Assembly (NCBI GenBank): GCA_946626755.1
Contig: CAMOUW010000009.1
Location: forward strand, 1-34,917
DNA: 34,917 bases
Direction of reading: 5' to 3'
DNA from: an uncultured Clostridia bacterium
GTDB lineage: Bacteria; Bacillota; Clostridia; Lachnospirales; Lachnospiraceae
In this document: positions 1-10,286 of the stretch, one piece after another
How positions within the stretch are numbered: the first letter of the stretch is position 1
Layout: the number at the start of each line of letters is the position of its first letter
The notes under the pieces: model-generated
The model's database searches: none
Seen by the model: the letters and a program-made list of their open reading frames with translations, nothing else
Told to the model about the DNA's origin: nothing
Position numbers and translations under genes: made by a program

Positions 1-59
1 CTGCCGCAACTGCTCCTGCTGCAGCCACAGCACCTGCCGCAACTGTTCCTGCCGCAGCC
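1..59 (-). repeat. 33-bp (11-aa) in-frame tandem repeat inside the Ala-rich segment
   Basis: CTGCCGCAACTGCTCCTGCTGCAGCCACAGCAC is followed directly by CTGCCGCAACTGTTCCTGCCGCAGCC (period 33). Confidence 0.65.
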
Positions 60-2065
60 TGACCGGCTACAGATGACGGTTCTTTTCCTGCCGCTTTCTC
101 TGCCGCCTCCGCAGACTGTACATCAACGGGCTTTTCTGCAGGCTCCGGTGCTTTTTTCGCCACCCCGGAAGCTGCCTGAGCAGCGGACGGATTGTACTTG
201 CCTCCTATGTAATCCACAAGAAGGACTGCAGCATTTATTACTTCTGCAGGAATGTCCTTTCCACCTACGATGGCTTCCCTGTTGCCTGCATACATGGAGC
301 TGACCACAGCTCTTTCTATATTTTCCAAAAGTGAAGAAGGCGTACCCTGACCACCTGTCTGTGCCTGGCGATCGGCAGCATACAGTACTTCTTTTAATAT
401 CTGTTCACTACGGTCTTCCGAAACAGATGCTTTTGTTTCGGAACTTTCTATACGTGCCGCAGCTTTTCCCGTTCTGATATTCAGATCGGTCCTTGCTGCC
501 CCGATAACCATCTGCTCTTCGACCTTTCTCTTTGCAATGGCTTCGTTGAAAGGCTTGCCTGCTTCGTCGGCAAGTCTCCTCTGTTCAGCCATAAGTCTGT
601 CGAAAGCCTGGCTCTTTTCATCTTTTTCAGCAAGCAACCGGTCAAGCTCAGGCTTGGAATACTCCTTTGTGTCCTGGCCACTATACTTGATGCTTCGCAT
701 CTCGTCCATCCACTCGCCCATATTCACCTGACCGTCTATATCCTCGCCGTTTTTGATCACGCCTTCACCCCTAAGGGCACTTTCTTCGATCATGATCTCA
801 CTTACACCGGCCGTAAGACTCTGCTGAACTTCAGGATCAATGGAATGACCTTTCTCATCCTTTCCTCTGTTGCGTCTTTCCTCTATCTTCTGGCGGGCGG
901 AATTTATCATATCCATGGACTTTGAAGAAAGTCCGCTGTTTCCGGACTCATCAGATGATTTCTGTGCAACAGCATCAGAATCCTGTGCTTTTTTTACTTC
1001 TGACTCTTCTTCAAGAAGGGTTTCTATATCCTCCCCGGATTTCTCCATCTCTTTCCTGGCGGCTTCGTCCTTCACAAAATCCTTGTCCTCAAATGAGAAG
1101 TTCCATCCCTCTTCCTGTGCATTTTCGTCAGCAGATCCCGTAGCGGCTGCCACAGCTTCTGACGCTGCAACTGCTGCTGCCCCTGCTCCTGCAGCTACCG
1201 CCACATCAGAAGCCTTTATATCATCCCCATGAACATCAGGCACTTCACCTTCTTCTTCGTAATAGTCTTCGTCGCTTTCAAATACATTTTTTATCATGGA
1301 AACAACGCCGCCTTTTCTTCCTCCACCGGAGGCAGATTCAGACGACCCCTCTTCGTAATAGCCTTCCCTGGTCTTGTTTTCTCTTTCGTCTGCCAGGTTT
1401 ATCTGACTTGCAAAGCTCAGTTCCCTTGTCTTTGAAAGTTCCTCTTCTTCCACTTTTGAAGCGGCATATATAGTCTCCTGAGCAGGCGAAAGCGTACCGC
1501 CAAGCTTCTTTTTGAGCTTTACGGCGCCTTCCACAAAATCTCCGTCCTTAAACCACAGGGAAATATTGTCACATACATTTATGCACTTATCATCCTCACC
1601 GTTTTTGGCATACATCTCGGCAAGACGGTACATATACCTTTCATCCACTTCATCTTCGGTATACTCCTCCAACGCCTCGATAAGATCCTCATCGGGTGCA
1701 TTTTCCGCCCTGAGAAGATGATATCTTAGAAGATGCCTGTCAGCACTGCTTTTTGCCATATTACAGTACTCTTCGTAAATATCCTCGGCATCATCCAGAT
1801 CCCCCGACTTTATCAGGAGATCTCCCAAACGGTATACAAGTTTTCTTCCCCCAAGATTGCGGTTATATGCCAAAATAGCCATGTCCCTGGCATTTTTATA
1901 GTCACCGGCCTTTTCATAAATGTCAGTCATCATGGCCAGTGATGACCAGTCCTTTATCTTAGTCCAGTCGATCTCCCGCGCCAGCTTTACGGCACCGGCG
2001 ATCTCCTCAGACTTATACATCTTTTTGATTTCCTGTATTTTCAATCCGGTTGTGTATTTATCCAC
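1..2065 (-). CDS. Large TPR-like N-terminal / Ala-rich low-complexity protein, truncated at the window edge (not in the ORF track because no stop lies inside the window)
   Basis: Reverse-strand translation from GTG at 2065 (MDKYTTGLKIQEIKKMYKSEEIAGAVKLAREIDWTKIKDWSSLAMMTDIYEKAGDYKNARDMAILAYNRNLGG...) stays open to position 1. An AGGGGCG Shine-Dalgarno lies ~8 nt upstream. Repeated helix pairs of the type YEKAGDYKNARD / GDLLIKSGDLDDAEDIYEEY look like TPRs. The C-terminal part is Ala/Val-rich. Confidence 0.8.
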   Translation of the reverse strand, partial: MDKYTTGLKIQEIKKMYKSEEIAGAVKLAREIDWTKIKDWSSLAMMTDIYEKAGDYKNARDMAILAYNRNLGGRKLVYRLGDLLIKSGDLDDAEDIYEEYCNMAKSSADRHLLRYHLLRAENAPDEDLIEALEEYTEDEVDERYMYRLAEMYAKNGEDDKCINVCDNISLWFKDGDFVEGAVKLKKKLGGTLSPAQETIYAASKVEEEELSKTRELSFASQINLADERENKTREGYYEEGSSESASGGGRKGGVVSMIKNVFESDEDYYEEEGEVPDVHGDDIKASDVAVAAGAGAAAVAASEAVAAATGSADENAQEEGWNFSFEDKDFVKDEAARKEMEKSGEDIETLLEEESEVKKAQDSDAVAQKSSDESGNSGLSSKSMDMINSARQKIEERRNRGKDEKGHSIDPEVQQSLTAGVSEIMIEESALRGEGVIKNGEDIDGQVNMGEWMDEMRSIKYSGQDTKEYSKPELDRLLAEKDEKSQAFDRLMAEQRRLADEAGKPFNEAIAKRKVEEQMVIGAARTDLNIRTGKAAARIESSETKASVSEDRSEQILKEVLYAADRQAQTGGQGTPSSLLENIERAVVSSMYAGNREAIVGGKDIPAEVINAAVLLVDYIGGKYNPSAAQAASGVAKKAPEPAEKPVDVQSAEAAEKAAGKEPSSVAGQAAAGTVAAGAVAAAGAVAA

Positions 2066-2170
2066 CTTCAACGCCCCTTTTTTTATACATAATTTTAATC
2101 ACAAAAAACCACTTTAAGTCTATCACAAGCCCAACATCTGCGCAATTAAAAAAGTTCGAATTTTTTGTTA

Positions 2171-2776
2171 TCACTCTCCTATGCGCGTCCGGCCTTCCAG
2201 CGCCCTGAGCAGTGTAACTTCATCGATATATTCCAGATCTCCCCCTACCGGCACACCGCTGGCTATTCTGGTGGTAACTATCCCCACAGGTTTAAGAAGC
2301 CGACTTATATACATAGCTGTAGTCTCCCCCTCCAGACTCGAGTTGGTCGCTATGATCACTTCTTTAATATCATTTTGGGACAGCCTCTCCATTAGTTCCT
2401 TGAGTTTTATATCCTCAGGACCAACCCCCGTCATGGGACTTATTGCCCCGTGAAGCACATGGTATACACCCTCGTATTTCCCTGTTTTTTCATAGGCTGC
2501 CATATCTCTTGTCTCCTCTACTACCATAATAGTAGAGTGATCTCTTTTGCTATCCGCACATACCGGACATGTTTCCTGATCTGTCAGGCAAAAGCATTCT
2601 TTACACAGCCTGGTGTTTTCCTTGGCCTCTTTGATCGCTTCTGCCAGGGAAAACGCCTTGGCCTCAGGCATATTTACAATATAAAAAGCCAGGCGCTGAG
2701 CGCTCTTAGCTCCAACGCCCGGCAAGCCGGCCAACTCCTGTGTAAGTCTTTTTATATGTCGGCTGTATATATCCAT
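2171..2776 (-). CDS. recR: Recombination mediator protein RecR
   Basis: MDIYSRHIKRLTQELAGLPGVGAKSAQRLAFYIVNMP... with the zinc-finger CKECFCLTDQETCPVC and a Toprim region. Start trimmed from the 2842 ORF to Met 23. Lies downstream of ybaB and dnaX as in the classic operon. Confidence 0.95.
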   Translation of the reverse strand: MDIYSRHIKRLTQELAGLPGVGAKSAQRLAFYIVNMPEAKAFSLAEAIKEAKENTRLCKECFCLTDQETCPVCADSKRDHSTIMVVEETRDMAAYEKTGKYEGVYHVLHGAISPMTGVGPEDIKLKELMERLSQNDIKEVIIATNSSLEGETTAMYISRLLKPVGIVTTRIASGVPVGGDLEYIDEVTLLRALEGRTRIGE

Positions 2777-2777
2777 A

Positions 2778-3125
2778 TCAGAACATACCTCCGCCAAGTC
2801 CGCCTGTGATCTCAGACAGCTGAGACTGAGTCTCTGTTTCACATTTTTTCAACGCTTCGTTTGCAGCTGCAAGAATAAGATCCTGGAGCATCTCCACATC
2901 ATCGGGATCTACCGCATCCGGATCTATCACTACTTTAGTAAGCTCTTTCTTGCCGTTTACTGCCACGGTCACAACACCGCCGCCGGAGGATGCTTCAAAC
3001 TCCATGGTCTCCATCTCAGCCTGCTTTTCCTCAAGCTGTGCCTGCATCCTCTGTGCCTGCTTCATAAGCTGGTTCATATTGCCGGGCATACCGCCGCCCG
3101 GAAAGCCTCCGCGTCCTTTTGCCAT
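2778..3125 (-). CDS. YbaB/EbfC family nucleoid-associated protein
   Basis: 115 aa, MNQLMKQAQRMQAQLEEKQAEMETMEFEASSGGGVVTVAVNGKKELTKVVIDP..., between dnaX and recR. Confidence 0.95.
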   Translation of the reverse strand: MAKGRGGFPGGGMPGNMNQLMKQAQRMQAQLEEKQAEMETMEFEASSGGGVVTVAVNGKKELTKVVIDPDAVDPDDVEMLQDLILAAANEALKKCETETQSQLSEITGGLGGGMF

Positions 3126-3126
3126 A

Positions 3127-4791
3127 TCAAACCTCTTCCTTTCTGTCGTCCGGAACTATAGGTATCTTTACAAGTTCCGTTATATCCTGTATTTCATTGT
3201 ATGTTTCTTTATCTTCCAGCTGAAGAATAATATCTACATCTAAGCCGCAGGTATCTGCGATATATTTATGAAGCGCACCAAGATTGGTCATTCCGCTACC
3301 GTCTCCGCAGTCACGGTTAAATCTTTTCGCACACGACTCCGAGTCTACCACAATTTTAAGTTTATGTCCATCCTCTTCATTTACCGGATAGGGTTTTGCC
3401 CTGCGCATCATATCCGGAATACTGGTTTGCGTAGAAAAGCTATTTACAATAACATCCCAGGACTTTACTAATTTTTTTATATCTTCAGGCAAAGCCTTCA
3501 CCGGCTCGTATTCATTTTTTTTTACTTCCTCTTTTTTTTCTGTTTTAACATCTTCCGATATTTTCGGCGCCGCAAAAGCCACAGGATTCTTTTCTATTTG
3601 CTCCAGCCTTGCGCGTGTATCCGCCAAAGCCTTTTCCAACGATGTAAGTCTTGTTCTTAGAGCAGCTGCGGCGGTCTCTTCCTGAGCCACGTCAACGGAA
3701 GGTCTGGTAAGTCTTATAAAATACATCTCAGCAACCGTGCGCTGTCCGGTAGAACGTTTCAGATCCTCCAAAAGCCGTGACATTTCCCTGATGTAGATAC
3801 TCAACTCCCCTGTATCGGTCAAAGACGCATCCTTTTTCATCGTATCCACATTTTCCATGGTAGTTCCCAGAATATCAGTCATATCCTGCTCACCCCCTGC
3901 TGTCAGAAGAAGCAGATTTCTCAGATACCCCACAAAATCAGTCACAAAACGGTTTATGATGCTTCCTGACATAATAGCTTCATCCAGTATCTTCAACGCA
4001 CCTACTGTATCAGTTTCCTTTATAGTACGAAAAAGCCTGGAGTAAATGTCCATGTCTACCGCACCCAGTATCTTAAGGACCCCGTCGTAGCTTATCCTTT
4101 GGTCCAAATAATACGAAGCACACCGGTCCAGCAGACTCAGAGCATCTCTCATGGCTCCATCGGCTTTTTTTGCTATATAGCTCACAGCCTTATCTTCAAT
4201 ATCCAAGCCTTCCTTTTGAGAAAGATGATTTATCTGCGCCTCGATATCCTGAATGGAAATCCTGTGAAAATCATACCTCTGACATCTGGAAAAAATAGTC
4301 AACGGTATCTTATGGGTCTCTGTTGTGGCAAGAATAAACATCACATGCCCCGGAGGCTCTTCCAGTGTTTTTAAAAGAGCATTAAATGCCCCGGCGGAAA
4401 GCATGTGTACCTCGTCAATAATATATACTTTGTAACTACCCATGGTAGGAGGGTATACAACATCCTCGTTTATCTCACGGACATTGTCCACTCCGTTGTT
4501 TGATGCGGCATCTATTTCACGGATATTTATGTTCGTTCCGGCCAATAGCGACCTGCAGCTTTCACACTCAAGGCATGGGTTGCCGTCTTTCGGAGATTCA
4601 CAGTTTACAGCCGCCGCCAATATCTTGGCCACACTGGTTTTTCCCGTTCCCCTTGTACCGACAAAGAGGTACGCATGGCCCGTATGACCGGAAATAACCT
4701 GATTTTTCAAAGTTGTAACTACCGCTTCCTGCCCACGTACCTCCGAAAAAGTCCTGGGTCTCCATTTTCTGTATAAACTAATATATGACAT
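3127..4791 (-). CDS. dnaX: DNA polymerase III subunit gamma/tau
   Basis: MSYISLYRKWRPRTFSEVRGQEAVVTTLKNQ, Walker A GTRGTGKTS, zinc module CESPKDGNPCLECESC, DEVHMLS. Confidence 0.97.
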   Translation of the reverse strand: MSYISLYRKWRPRTFSEVRGQEAVVTTLKNQVISGHTGHAYLFVGTRGTGKTSVAKILAAAVNCESPKDGNPCLECESCRSLLAGTNINIREIDAASNNGVDNVREINEDVVYPPTMGSYKVYIIDEVHMLSAGAFNALLKTLEEPPGHVMFILATTETHKIPLTIFSRCQRYDFHRISIQDIEAQINHLSQKEGLDIEDKAVSYIAKKADGAMRDALSLLDRCASYYLDQRISYDGVLKILGAVDMDIYSRLFRTIKETDTVGALKILDEAIMSGSIINRFVTDFVGYLRNLLLLTAGGEQDMTDILGTTMENVDTMKKDASLTDTGELSIYIREMSRLLEDLKRSTGQRTVAEMYFIRLTRPSVDVAQEETAAAALRTRLTSLEKALADTRARLEQIEKNPVAFAAPKISEDVKTEKKEEVKKNEYEPVKALPEDIKKLVKSWDVIVNSFSTQTSIPDMMRRAKPYPVNEEDGHKLKIVVDSESCAKRFNRDCGDGSGMTNLGALHKYIADTCGLDVDIILQLEDKETYNEIQDITELVKIPIVPDDRKEEV

Positions 4792-4797
4792 AATACC

Positions 4798-5313
4798 TCA
4801 CTGTCTGGTTATACCCATTTGCTCCAAAACTTCTTCCTGACGCTTCTCCATCTCCTGTGCCTCCTCCGGCTCCATGTGATCGTATCCTAAAAGATGAAAC
4901 ATGCTGTGAGCCACCAGAAAGGCCAGTTCTCTTTTTCGTGAATGCCCGTATTCTTCAGCCTGTTTGCGTACCCTGTCAGCCGAAAGTATCATATCTCCCA
5001 GCATAAGCTCTCCGGTGTCGGGATTAAAATACATAAAAGAGTTTTCCTCAAACTCGGCAGCCATCCCTTTAAAGTCCCCGGGAGTGCCAAATTCTACAAC
5101 CGGAAATGACAACACATCTGTTTCTTTGTCTATATCCCTGAAGTCTCTGTTTATTATCCTGATAGTTTCATCATCACCTATAGTTACATTTACTTCAGCC
5201 TCATAGGGACATCCTTCGCTTTCAAGAACTGCCGAAATCACATCCTTTATAAGCTCTTCGTAATCACCGACTCCCAGGTCAGCGTCTGTTTCATAAGAAA
5301 ATAAAACACTCAT
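4798..5313 (-). CDS. ybeY: rRNA maturation RNase YbeY
   Basis: The HSMFHLLGYDH zinc-binding motif (HxxxHxxxxxH) and NRDFRDIDKETDVLSFP. Confidence 0.96.
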   Translation of the reverse strand: MSVLFSYETDADLGVGDYEELIKDVISAVLESEGCPYEAEVNVTIGDDETIRIINRDFRDIDKETDVLSFPVVEFGTPGDFKGMAAEFEENSFMYFNPDTGELMLGDMILSADRVRKQAEEYGHSRKRELAFLVAHSMFHLLGYDHMEPEEAQEMEKRQEEVLEQMGITRQ

Positions 5314-5333
5314 AAATGAACCTCTTTTTTAAA

Positions 5334-6335
5334 TCATTCGGCAGCCGGACGTTTGCGGGTTTTACTTGCTTTTTTCGCCAACTTTGCCTCGTAGTCATCA
5401 TACGCTTTTACTATTCTTTGTACAAGAGGATGCCTTACAACATCACTGGCAGTCAGCTTTGCAAAGCCTATCTCTTCTACGTGGGCGAGCACCTTAAGCG
5501 CCTCATCCAGTCCTGATGCCGCATGATCCGGAAGATCCTTCTGGGACTGATCCCCTGTCACCACAACCTTGGATCCGAATCCTATCCTGGTCAGGAACAT
5601 CTTCATCTGGGAAGGCGTAGTATTTTGTGCCTCGTCGAGAATAATATAGGCATTGTCCAGTGTACGTCCTCTCATATAGGCAAGCGGTGCCACCTCTATA
5701 AGCCCTTTTTCCATATTGGAATTAAAACTCTCCGCCCCCATTATCTCAAACAACGCATCATAAAGCGGACGCAGATAAGGGTCTACTTTGCTCTGGAGAT
5801 CTCCCGGAAGAAACCCTAACTTCTCTCCTGCTTCAATAGCGGGTCTTGTGAGGATGATCCTCTCTACTTCTTTCTTTTTAAAAGCAGTTATAGCCATCGC
5901 CATGGCAAGATATGTTTTACCGGTACCGGCAGGTCCCATACCAAACACTATCATTCTGTTCCTCATGAGATCTACATACTTTTTCTGGCCAAGTGTTTTG
6001 GGCTTTATTACCTTACCCGAATATGTCCTGCAGACAATATCCCTGTCCGCTTCTAAAACAGCAGACTCATTGGACTCATGAGCCATCTCTATGGCATAAT
6101 CCGCGTTTTGTTCAGTAACTTCACCGTTGGACACCGCCAGTTCAAGGAGTGTTTTAAGAACCTCTACCGCCTTGCCCGTGCCATCTTTATTTCCCAGAAC
6201 CTTCACTCCTGAATCTCTGGAAATAACCGAAACGTCGAAAGCTTTCTCTATTTTCTTGACATTTACGTCAAATGCGCCGAAAACAAGACTTCCGTACTGT
6301 GCCGGAATATCTACATTTGCTTCTATTATAGCCAT
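5334..6335 (-). CDS. PhoH family protein (PhoH-like ATPase)
   Basis: MGPAGTGKTYLAMAMAITAFKKKEVERIILTRPAIEAGEKLGFLPGDLQSKVDPYLRPLYDAL; adjacent to ybeY. Confidence 0.95.
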   Translation of the reverse strand: MAIIEANVDIPAQYGSLVFGAFDVNVKKIEKAFDVSVISRDSGVKVLGNKDGTGKAVEVLKTLLELAVSNGEVTEQNADYAIEMAHESNESAVLEADRDIVCRTYSGKVIKPKTLGQKKYVDLMRNRMIVFGMGPAGTGKTYLAMAMAITAFKKKEVERIILTRPAIEAGEKLGFLPGDLQSKVDPYLRPLYDALFEIMGAESFNSNMEKGLIEVAPLAYMRGRTLDNAYIILDEAQNTTPSQMKMFLTRIGFGSKVVVTGDQSQKDLPDHAASGLDEALKVLAHVEEIGFAKLTASDVVRHPLVQRIVKAYDDYEAKLAKKASKTRKRPAAE

Positions 6336-6399
6336 ATACCTTACCCTTTTAAGTATACTTATTTTAAACTAAATATATCAAAACTCCTGCAGCTGTGAC

Positions 6400-6439
6400 A
6401 AAAAAAAGCGTGACACCTAAAAAGTGCTCACGCTTTTTA
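6400..6439 (-). terminator. Rho-independent terminator downstream of rpsU
   Basis: AAAAGCGTGA...TCACGCTTTT stem; on the minus strand it is followed by a run of Ts (complement of aaaaaaaa at 6400-6407). Confidence 0.75.
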
Positions 6440-6504
6440 TAAATGACCTGTACACAGGCAAATCAGTCAAAAATCTGATACGCCGCAGGTCATGCAGGAA
6501 AGCC

Positions 6505-6681
6505 TTAGTTGAACTTGCGTTTTCTTGCCGCTTCAGACTTCTTCTTGCGACGCACGCTGGGCTTCTCGTAATGTTCTCTTTTACGAATCTCCTGCTGGAT
6601 ACCCGCTTTGGCGCAATTTCTTTTAAATCTTCTTAATGCGCTGTCTAAAGACTCGTTTTCTTTAACGATAACGTTCGACAT
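6505..6681 (-). CDS. rpsU: 30S ribosomal protein S21
   Basis: [58 protein letters not shown]. Start trimmed to Met 6 of the listed ORF. Confidence 0.96.
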   Translation of the reverse strand: MSNVIVKENESLDSALRRFKRNCAKAGIQQEIRKREHYEKPSVRRKKKSEAARKRKFN

Positions 6682-6753
6682 GCTCTTTCTGACCACCCTT
6701 CTGTTTAGGATTGTGCCACTAATACTTTTGGGTATACTTAATGCACTTTTGTC

Positions 6754-6781
6754 ATTATACCATATAAAAATCTTTCGTCAA
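6754..6781 (-). promoter_or_regulatory. Sigma-A-type promoter for rpsU
   Basis: On the minus strand: TTGACG-N16-TATAAT, ~70 nt upstream of the rpsU start. Confidence 0.7.
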
Positions 6782-6818
6782 CAAGTTGCGAAAATTTTTT
6801 TCGGTATTTTTCCCATTT

Positions 6819-7994
6819 TTACTTACCTGTAAATTTCCTTACAATGCCGGTACCAAGCCTGTAAACAGGCGGTCTGAGTTCTTTGTCTGCTTTCTTTAGC
6901 ATTTCTATTATGGGAATGTGCTGCGGACAATGTTTCTCGCATTTACCGCAGGCTACACATTTTGAGGCAAATCCCGGATCCTTTTTCAGGGCGATATTCT
7001 GGGCAAACTCTATGCGGGTACGTCTTTTTTTCTCAATGTACATAAGATTGTAATAATAGAAATTGCCCGGTATATCCACGCCATGAGGACAGGGCATACA
7101 ATATCCGCAACCGGTACATCCTACCTTTTCCCTGGATTTTATTATACTTTTTATCCTTTGGGTGAGCTCCCTGTCCGCATCAGTCAGACATCCCGCATCA
7201 GCTTCGGAGGCAACCCGTATATTTTCTTTTATCATCTCCTCGGAATTCATCCCGGACAGCACACATGTCACCTCAGGCTGATCCCACAACCACCTGAATG
7301 CCAGCTCCGCCGCGCTGTAGCCTGTTCCGGAATCACGCAGAGCCTCCATTGCATCCTGAGGAAGATTTACAAGCCGTCCGCCGCGAAGAGGCTCCATGAT
7401 GATCACGGGGATTCCTTTTGCGGCTGCTGCCTTCAGTCCTTCCACGCCGGCCTGGCTTGTTACGTCCATATAGTTGTACTGGATCTGACAAAAATCCCAG
7501 TCATAGGCATCCAGCACCTTTAAGAACATCTCAGTGCCGCCGTGATATGAAAATCCGATATTTTTTATGCTGCCATCTGCTTTGCGGCTATCTATCCACT
7601 CCTCTATCCCCAGAGTTTTAAGCCTTTCCCATTCCGAAATATCGGTAAACATATGCATCAGATAATAGTCAATGTAACCGGTACGCAACCTTTCCAGTTC
7701 CTCTGCAAATATCTTTTCTATTTTTTTACGGGTCTTTGTCATGTACTGTGGAAGTTTTGTGGCAATATACACCTTTTCCCTGAGTCCGCTTTCTTCCAGG
7801 ATACGCCCCAGACAGACCTCGCTACCCGGATATATATAGGCCGTATCAAAATAATTCACCCCATTTTCAATAGCCAGAAGAACTTCCTTTTTGGCTTTTT
7901 CATAATCTATTGAAGGCCCTTTTTTTGTAAAACGCATACAACCGTATCCAAGCCGGGATATAAGATTGCCATAGCGGTCTTTTCCGTATTTCAT
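6819..7994 (-). CDS. Aldo/keto reductase with C-terminal 4Fe-4S ferredoxin-type domain
   Basis: AKR N-terminus (SRLGYGCMRF..., NYFDTAYIYPGSE) plus C-terminal CTGCGYCMPCPHGVDIP and CVACGKCEKHCPQHIPI cysteine clusters. Confidence 0.92.
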   Translation of the reverse strand: MKYGKDRYGNLISRLGYGCMRFTKKGPSIDYEKAKKEVLLAIENGVNYFDTAYIYPGSEVCLGRILEESGLREKVYIATKLPQYMTKTRKKIEKIFAEELERLRTGYIDYYLMHMFTDISEWERLKTLGIEEWIDSRKADGSIKNIGFSYHGGTEMFLKVLDAYDWDFCQIQYNYMDVTSQAGVEGLKAAAAKGIPVIIMEPLRGGRLVNLPQDAMEALRDSGTGYSAAELAFRWLWDQPEVTCVLSGMNSEEMIKENIRVASEADAGCLTDADRELTQRIKSIIKSREKVGCTGCGYCMPCPHGVDIPGNFYYYNLMYIEKKRRTRIEFAQNIALKKDPGFASKCVACGKCEKHCPQHIPIIEMLKKADKELRPPVYRLGTGIVRKFTGK

Positions 7995-8077
7995 ATTTTT
8001 TCCTCTGTTAAATTATAAATCAAAAAGAAATCATAATGACCGTTTACCTGTTTTTATATTATAAACAAGTTTTATAT

Positions 8078-9271
8078 TTAAATCTTCTCAAGAACACAGG
8101 CAAGCTTTTCCTTCATTTCATCCACATCTTCCCTTGTAATGGTAAGTGGCGGAACAAAACGTATTACATCAGCGCCTGCAGCAAAAAGTATCAAACCTTC
8201 TTCTAAAGCTTTTTTAATAACATCTGCCGGTTTGACATCCACTACTATTCCCTGCATCAGCCCTTTTCCGCGACGCTCCTTCACACAATCAAAGTGTCCT
8301 GCCAGTTCATCAAGAGCCTCCTCAAGATAAGGTGCTATCTCATTTACATGGGCTATAAGACCTTTTTCTTCTATCATCTCAAAGGTCTTTACTACTGCTA
8401 CACAGGCAAGAGGATTGCCGCCATAGGTGGAGCCGTGATCTCCCGGAACGAGACACTCTGCCGCAGCCCCCCTGGCAAGAAATGCTCCGACAGGTACACC
8501 CTGTCCAAGAGCCTTGGCCGTAGTAAGCACGTCCGGCACTACACCATACTGCTCAAAGGCATAAAGGCTTCCTGTCCTGCACAATCCGCACTGTATCTCA
8601 TCCAGGATCATAAGCATGCCGCGTTCATCACAAAGCTGTCTTACACCTTTTATAAACTCCGGATCTGCAGGGTAGATCCCGCCTTCTCCCTGAACAGTTT
8701 CCATGATTATAGCTATTGTTTTGTCATTTATAAGTGCCTTTACACTTTCCAGATCATTGTACTTTGCAAATCTGATGCCCGGGATCATGGGACCGAAGGC
8801 TTCCTGATAGTGTTTATTACCCGTTACTGCAAGAGCCCCCATGGAACGGCCGTGAAAAGAATGGTCCATGGCGATGATCTCGTGATCATTTCTGCCATCT
8901 TTCATAAAGCCGTATTTTTTAGCCAGCTTCACAGCTCCCTCAATAGCCTCGGTTCCGCTGTTTGTAAAAAAGACTTTGTCCATTCCCGACCGGGAAGTCA
9001 ATATGCGTGCTGCCTCCGCCATAGGCTCATTGTAGAAATAGTTGGATGTGTGTACCAGCTTGTCTATCTGATCCTTCAGGGCATCATTAAACTCTTTATT
9101 GTTGTAGCCAAAGGCAAATACAGCGATACCCGCACCAAAATCCAGGTATTCTTTGCCATCCGCATCGTAAAGGTGTACACCGTCGCCATGATCTAAAACA
9201 ATGGGATAACGGTTATATGTATGTATAAGATGGCTTTCCGCCATATTCATAATGCTTGCACTGTCTGACAT
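8078..9271 (-). CDS. argD: Acetylornithine aminotransferase
   Basis: Class III PLP aminotransferase (FTNSGTEAIEGAVKLAKKYG, MILDEIQCGLCRTG, TTAKALGQGVPVGAFLA); located in the arg cluster. Confidence 0.93.
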   Translation of the reverse strand: MSDSASIMNMAESHLIHTYNRYPIVLDHGDGVHLYDADGKEYLDFGAGIAVFAFGYNNKEFNDALKDQIDKLVHTSNYFYNEPMAEAARILTSRSGMDKVFFTNSGTEAIEGAVKLAKKYGFMKDGRNDHEIIAMDHSFHGRSMGALAVTGNKHYQEAFGPMIPGIRFAKYNDLESVKALINDKTIAIIMETVQGEGGIYPADPEFIKGVRQLCDERGMLMILDEIQCGLCRTGSLYAFEQYGVVPDVLTTAKALGQGVPVGAFLARGAAAECLVPGDHGSTYGGNPLACVAVVKTFEMIEEKGLIAHVNEIAPYLEEALDELAGHFDCVKERRGKGLMQGIVVDVKPADVIKKALEEGLILFAAGADVIRFVPPLTITREDVDEMKEKLACVLEKI

Positions 9272-9282
9272 ATCCTTCTCCT

Positions 9283-10212
9283 TTATTCTTCAAAAAACTT
9301 TTCCTGTTCATTGCCGAGAATAGCCGTTCCCACGCCTTTGTGTGTAAATATCTCAAGAAGCAGACTGTGAGGTATGCGGCCGTCTATGATATGTACTCTT
9401 TTTACTCCGTTTTCCACAGCATGGATACAGTTTGAGAGCTTAGGGAACATTCCGCCTGTTATATCACCTGAGTAAAGAAGTTCTCTTGCAGAATCCAGTG
9501 TTATCTCGGATATAAGAGTATCTTTGTCATGATAATCCCTGTAAAGCCCCTCCACATCAGTTAAAAATGCCAGCTTTTCCGCCTGCACGGCAGTTGCGAT
9601 TTCATAAGCCGCATCGTCGGCATTTATATTATAAGGCAGATAATCCTTGTCGTATCCTATGGGGCATATGATAGGTATGTAATCATCATCCAGCATTTTA
9701 TCGATAATGTCTGTGTTTACCTTCTCTATCTCTCCCACAAATCCGATATCTCTGCCTCCGGGTTTTTTCTTTGTAACAAGAAGCATTCCCCCGTCGGCTC
9801 CGCTGAGACCACATGCCTTCACTCCCAGCTTTTCCACTTCACGCACCAGATTTTTATTCAGACGGTTGAGAACCATCTGGGCCACTTCTATAGTATCTTC
9901 GTCTGTTACTCTCAGACCGTCTACAAATGTGGCTTTTTTGCCGGAAAGCTCTACCCACTTGGTAATTTCCGAACCACCGCCATGTACGATAATAGGTCTG
10001 AAGCCTACCAGTTTTAAAAGCACTATATCTTCTATAACGGTACGTGCCAGTTCTGCATCATTTATAACATTTCCACCGTATTTTACCACAATGGTTTTTT
10101 CATGAAATCGTCTGATATAAGGCAATGCCTCTACCAGTACCTGTGCCCTCACATCTGCCGGGCATAAATTTTCTCCACTCATCTCATTTTCTCCACGATA
10201 TATTACACTCAT
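9283..10212 (-). CDS. argB: Acetylglutamate kinase
   Basis: [35 protein letters not shown]. An AGGTGA Shine-Dalgarno lies upstream of the listed ATG. Confidence 0.96.
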   Translation of the reverse strand: MSVIYRGENEMSGENLCPADVRAQVLVEALPYIRRFHEKTIVVKYGGNVINDAELARTVIEDIVLLKLVGFRPIIVHGGGSEITKWVELSGKKATFVDGLRVTDEDTIEVAQMVLNRLNKNLVREVEKLGVKACGLSGADGGMLLVTKKKPGGRDIGFVGEIEKVNTDIIDKMLDDDYIPIICPIGYDKDYLPYNINADDAAYEIATAVQAEKLAFLTDVEGLYRDYHDKDTLISEITLDSARELLYSGDITGGMFPKLSNCIHAVENGVKRVHIIDGRIPHSLLLEIFTHKGVGTAILGNEQEKFFEE

Positions 10213-10286
10213 ATTTCACCTATTTATCTTAAAAAAAACGGTTTATAGGACTTCTCTATATGATTTTTACTTAAACTAAATTTGCA

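Noticed and set aside
2777-2842. N-terminal extensions in the ORF track for recR (similarly rpsU, rho and flavodoxin)
   Set aside because: Internal Met codons with Shine-Dalgarno sites match the canonical protein starts. The extensions overlap upstream genes or intergenic DNA.
8294-9196. 300-aa + strand ORF
   Set aside because: Antisense shadow of argD, with no family resemblance.
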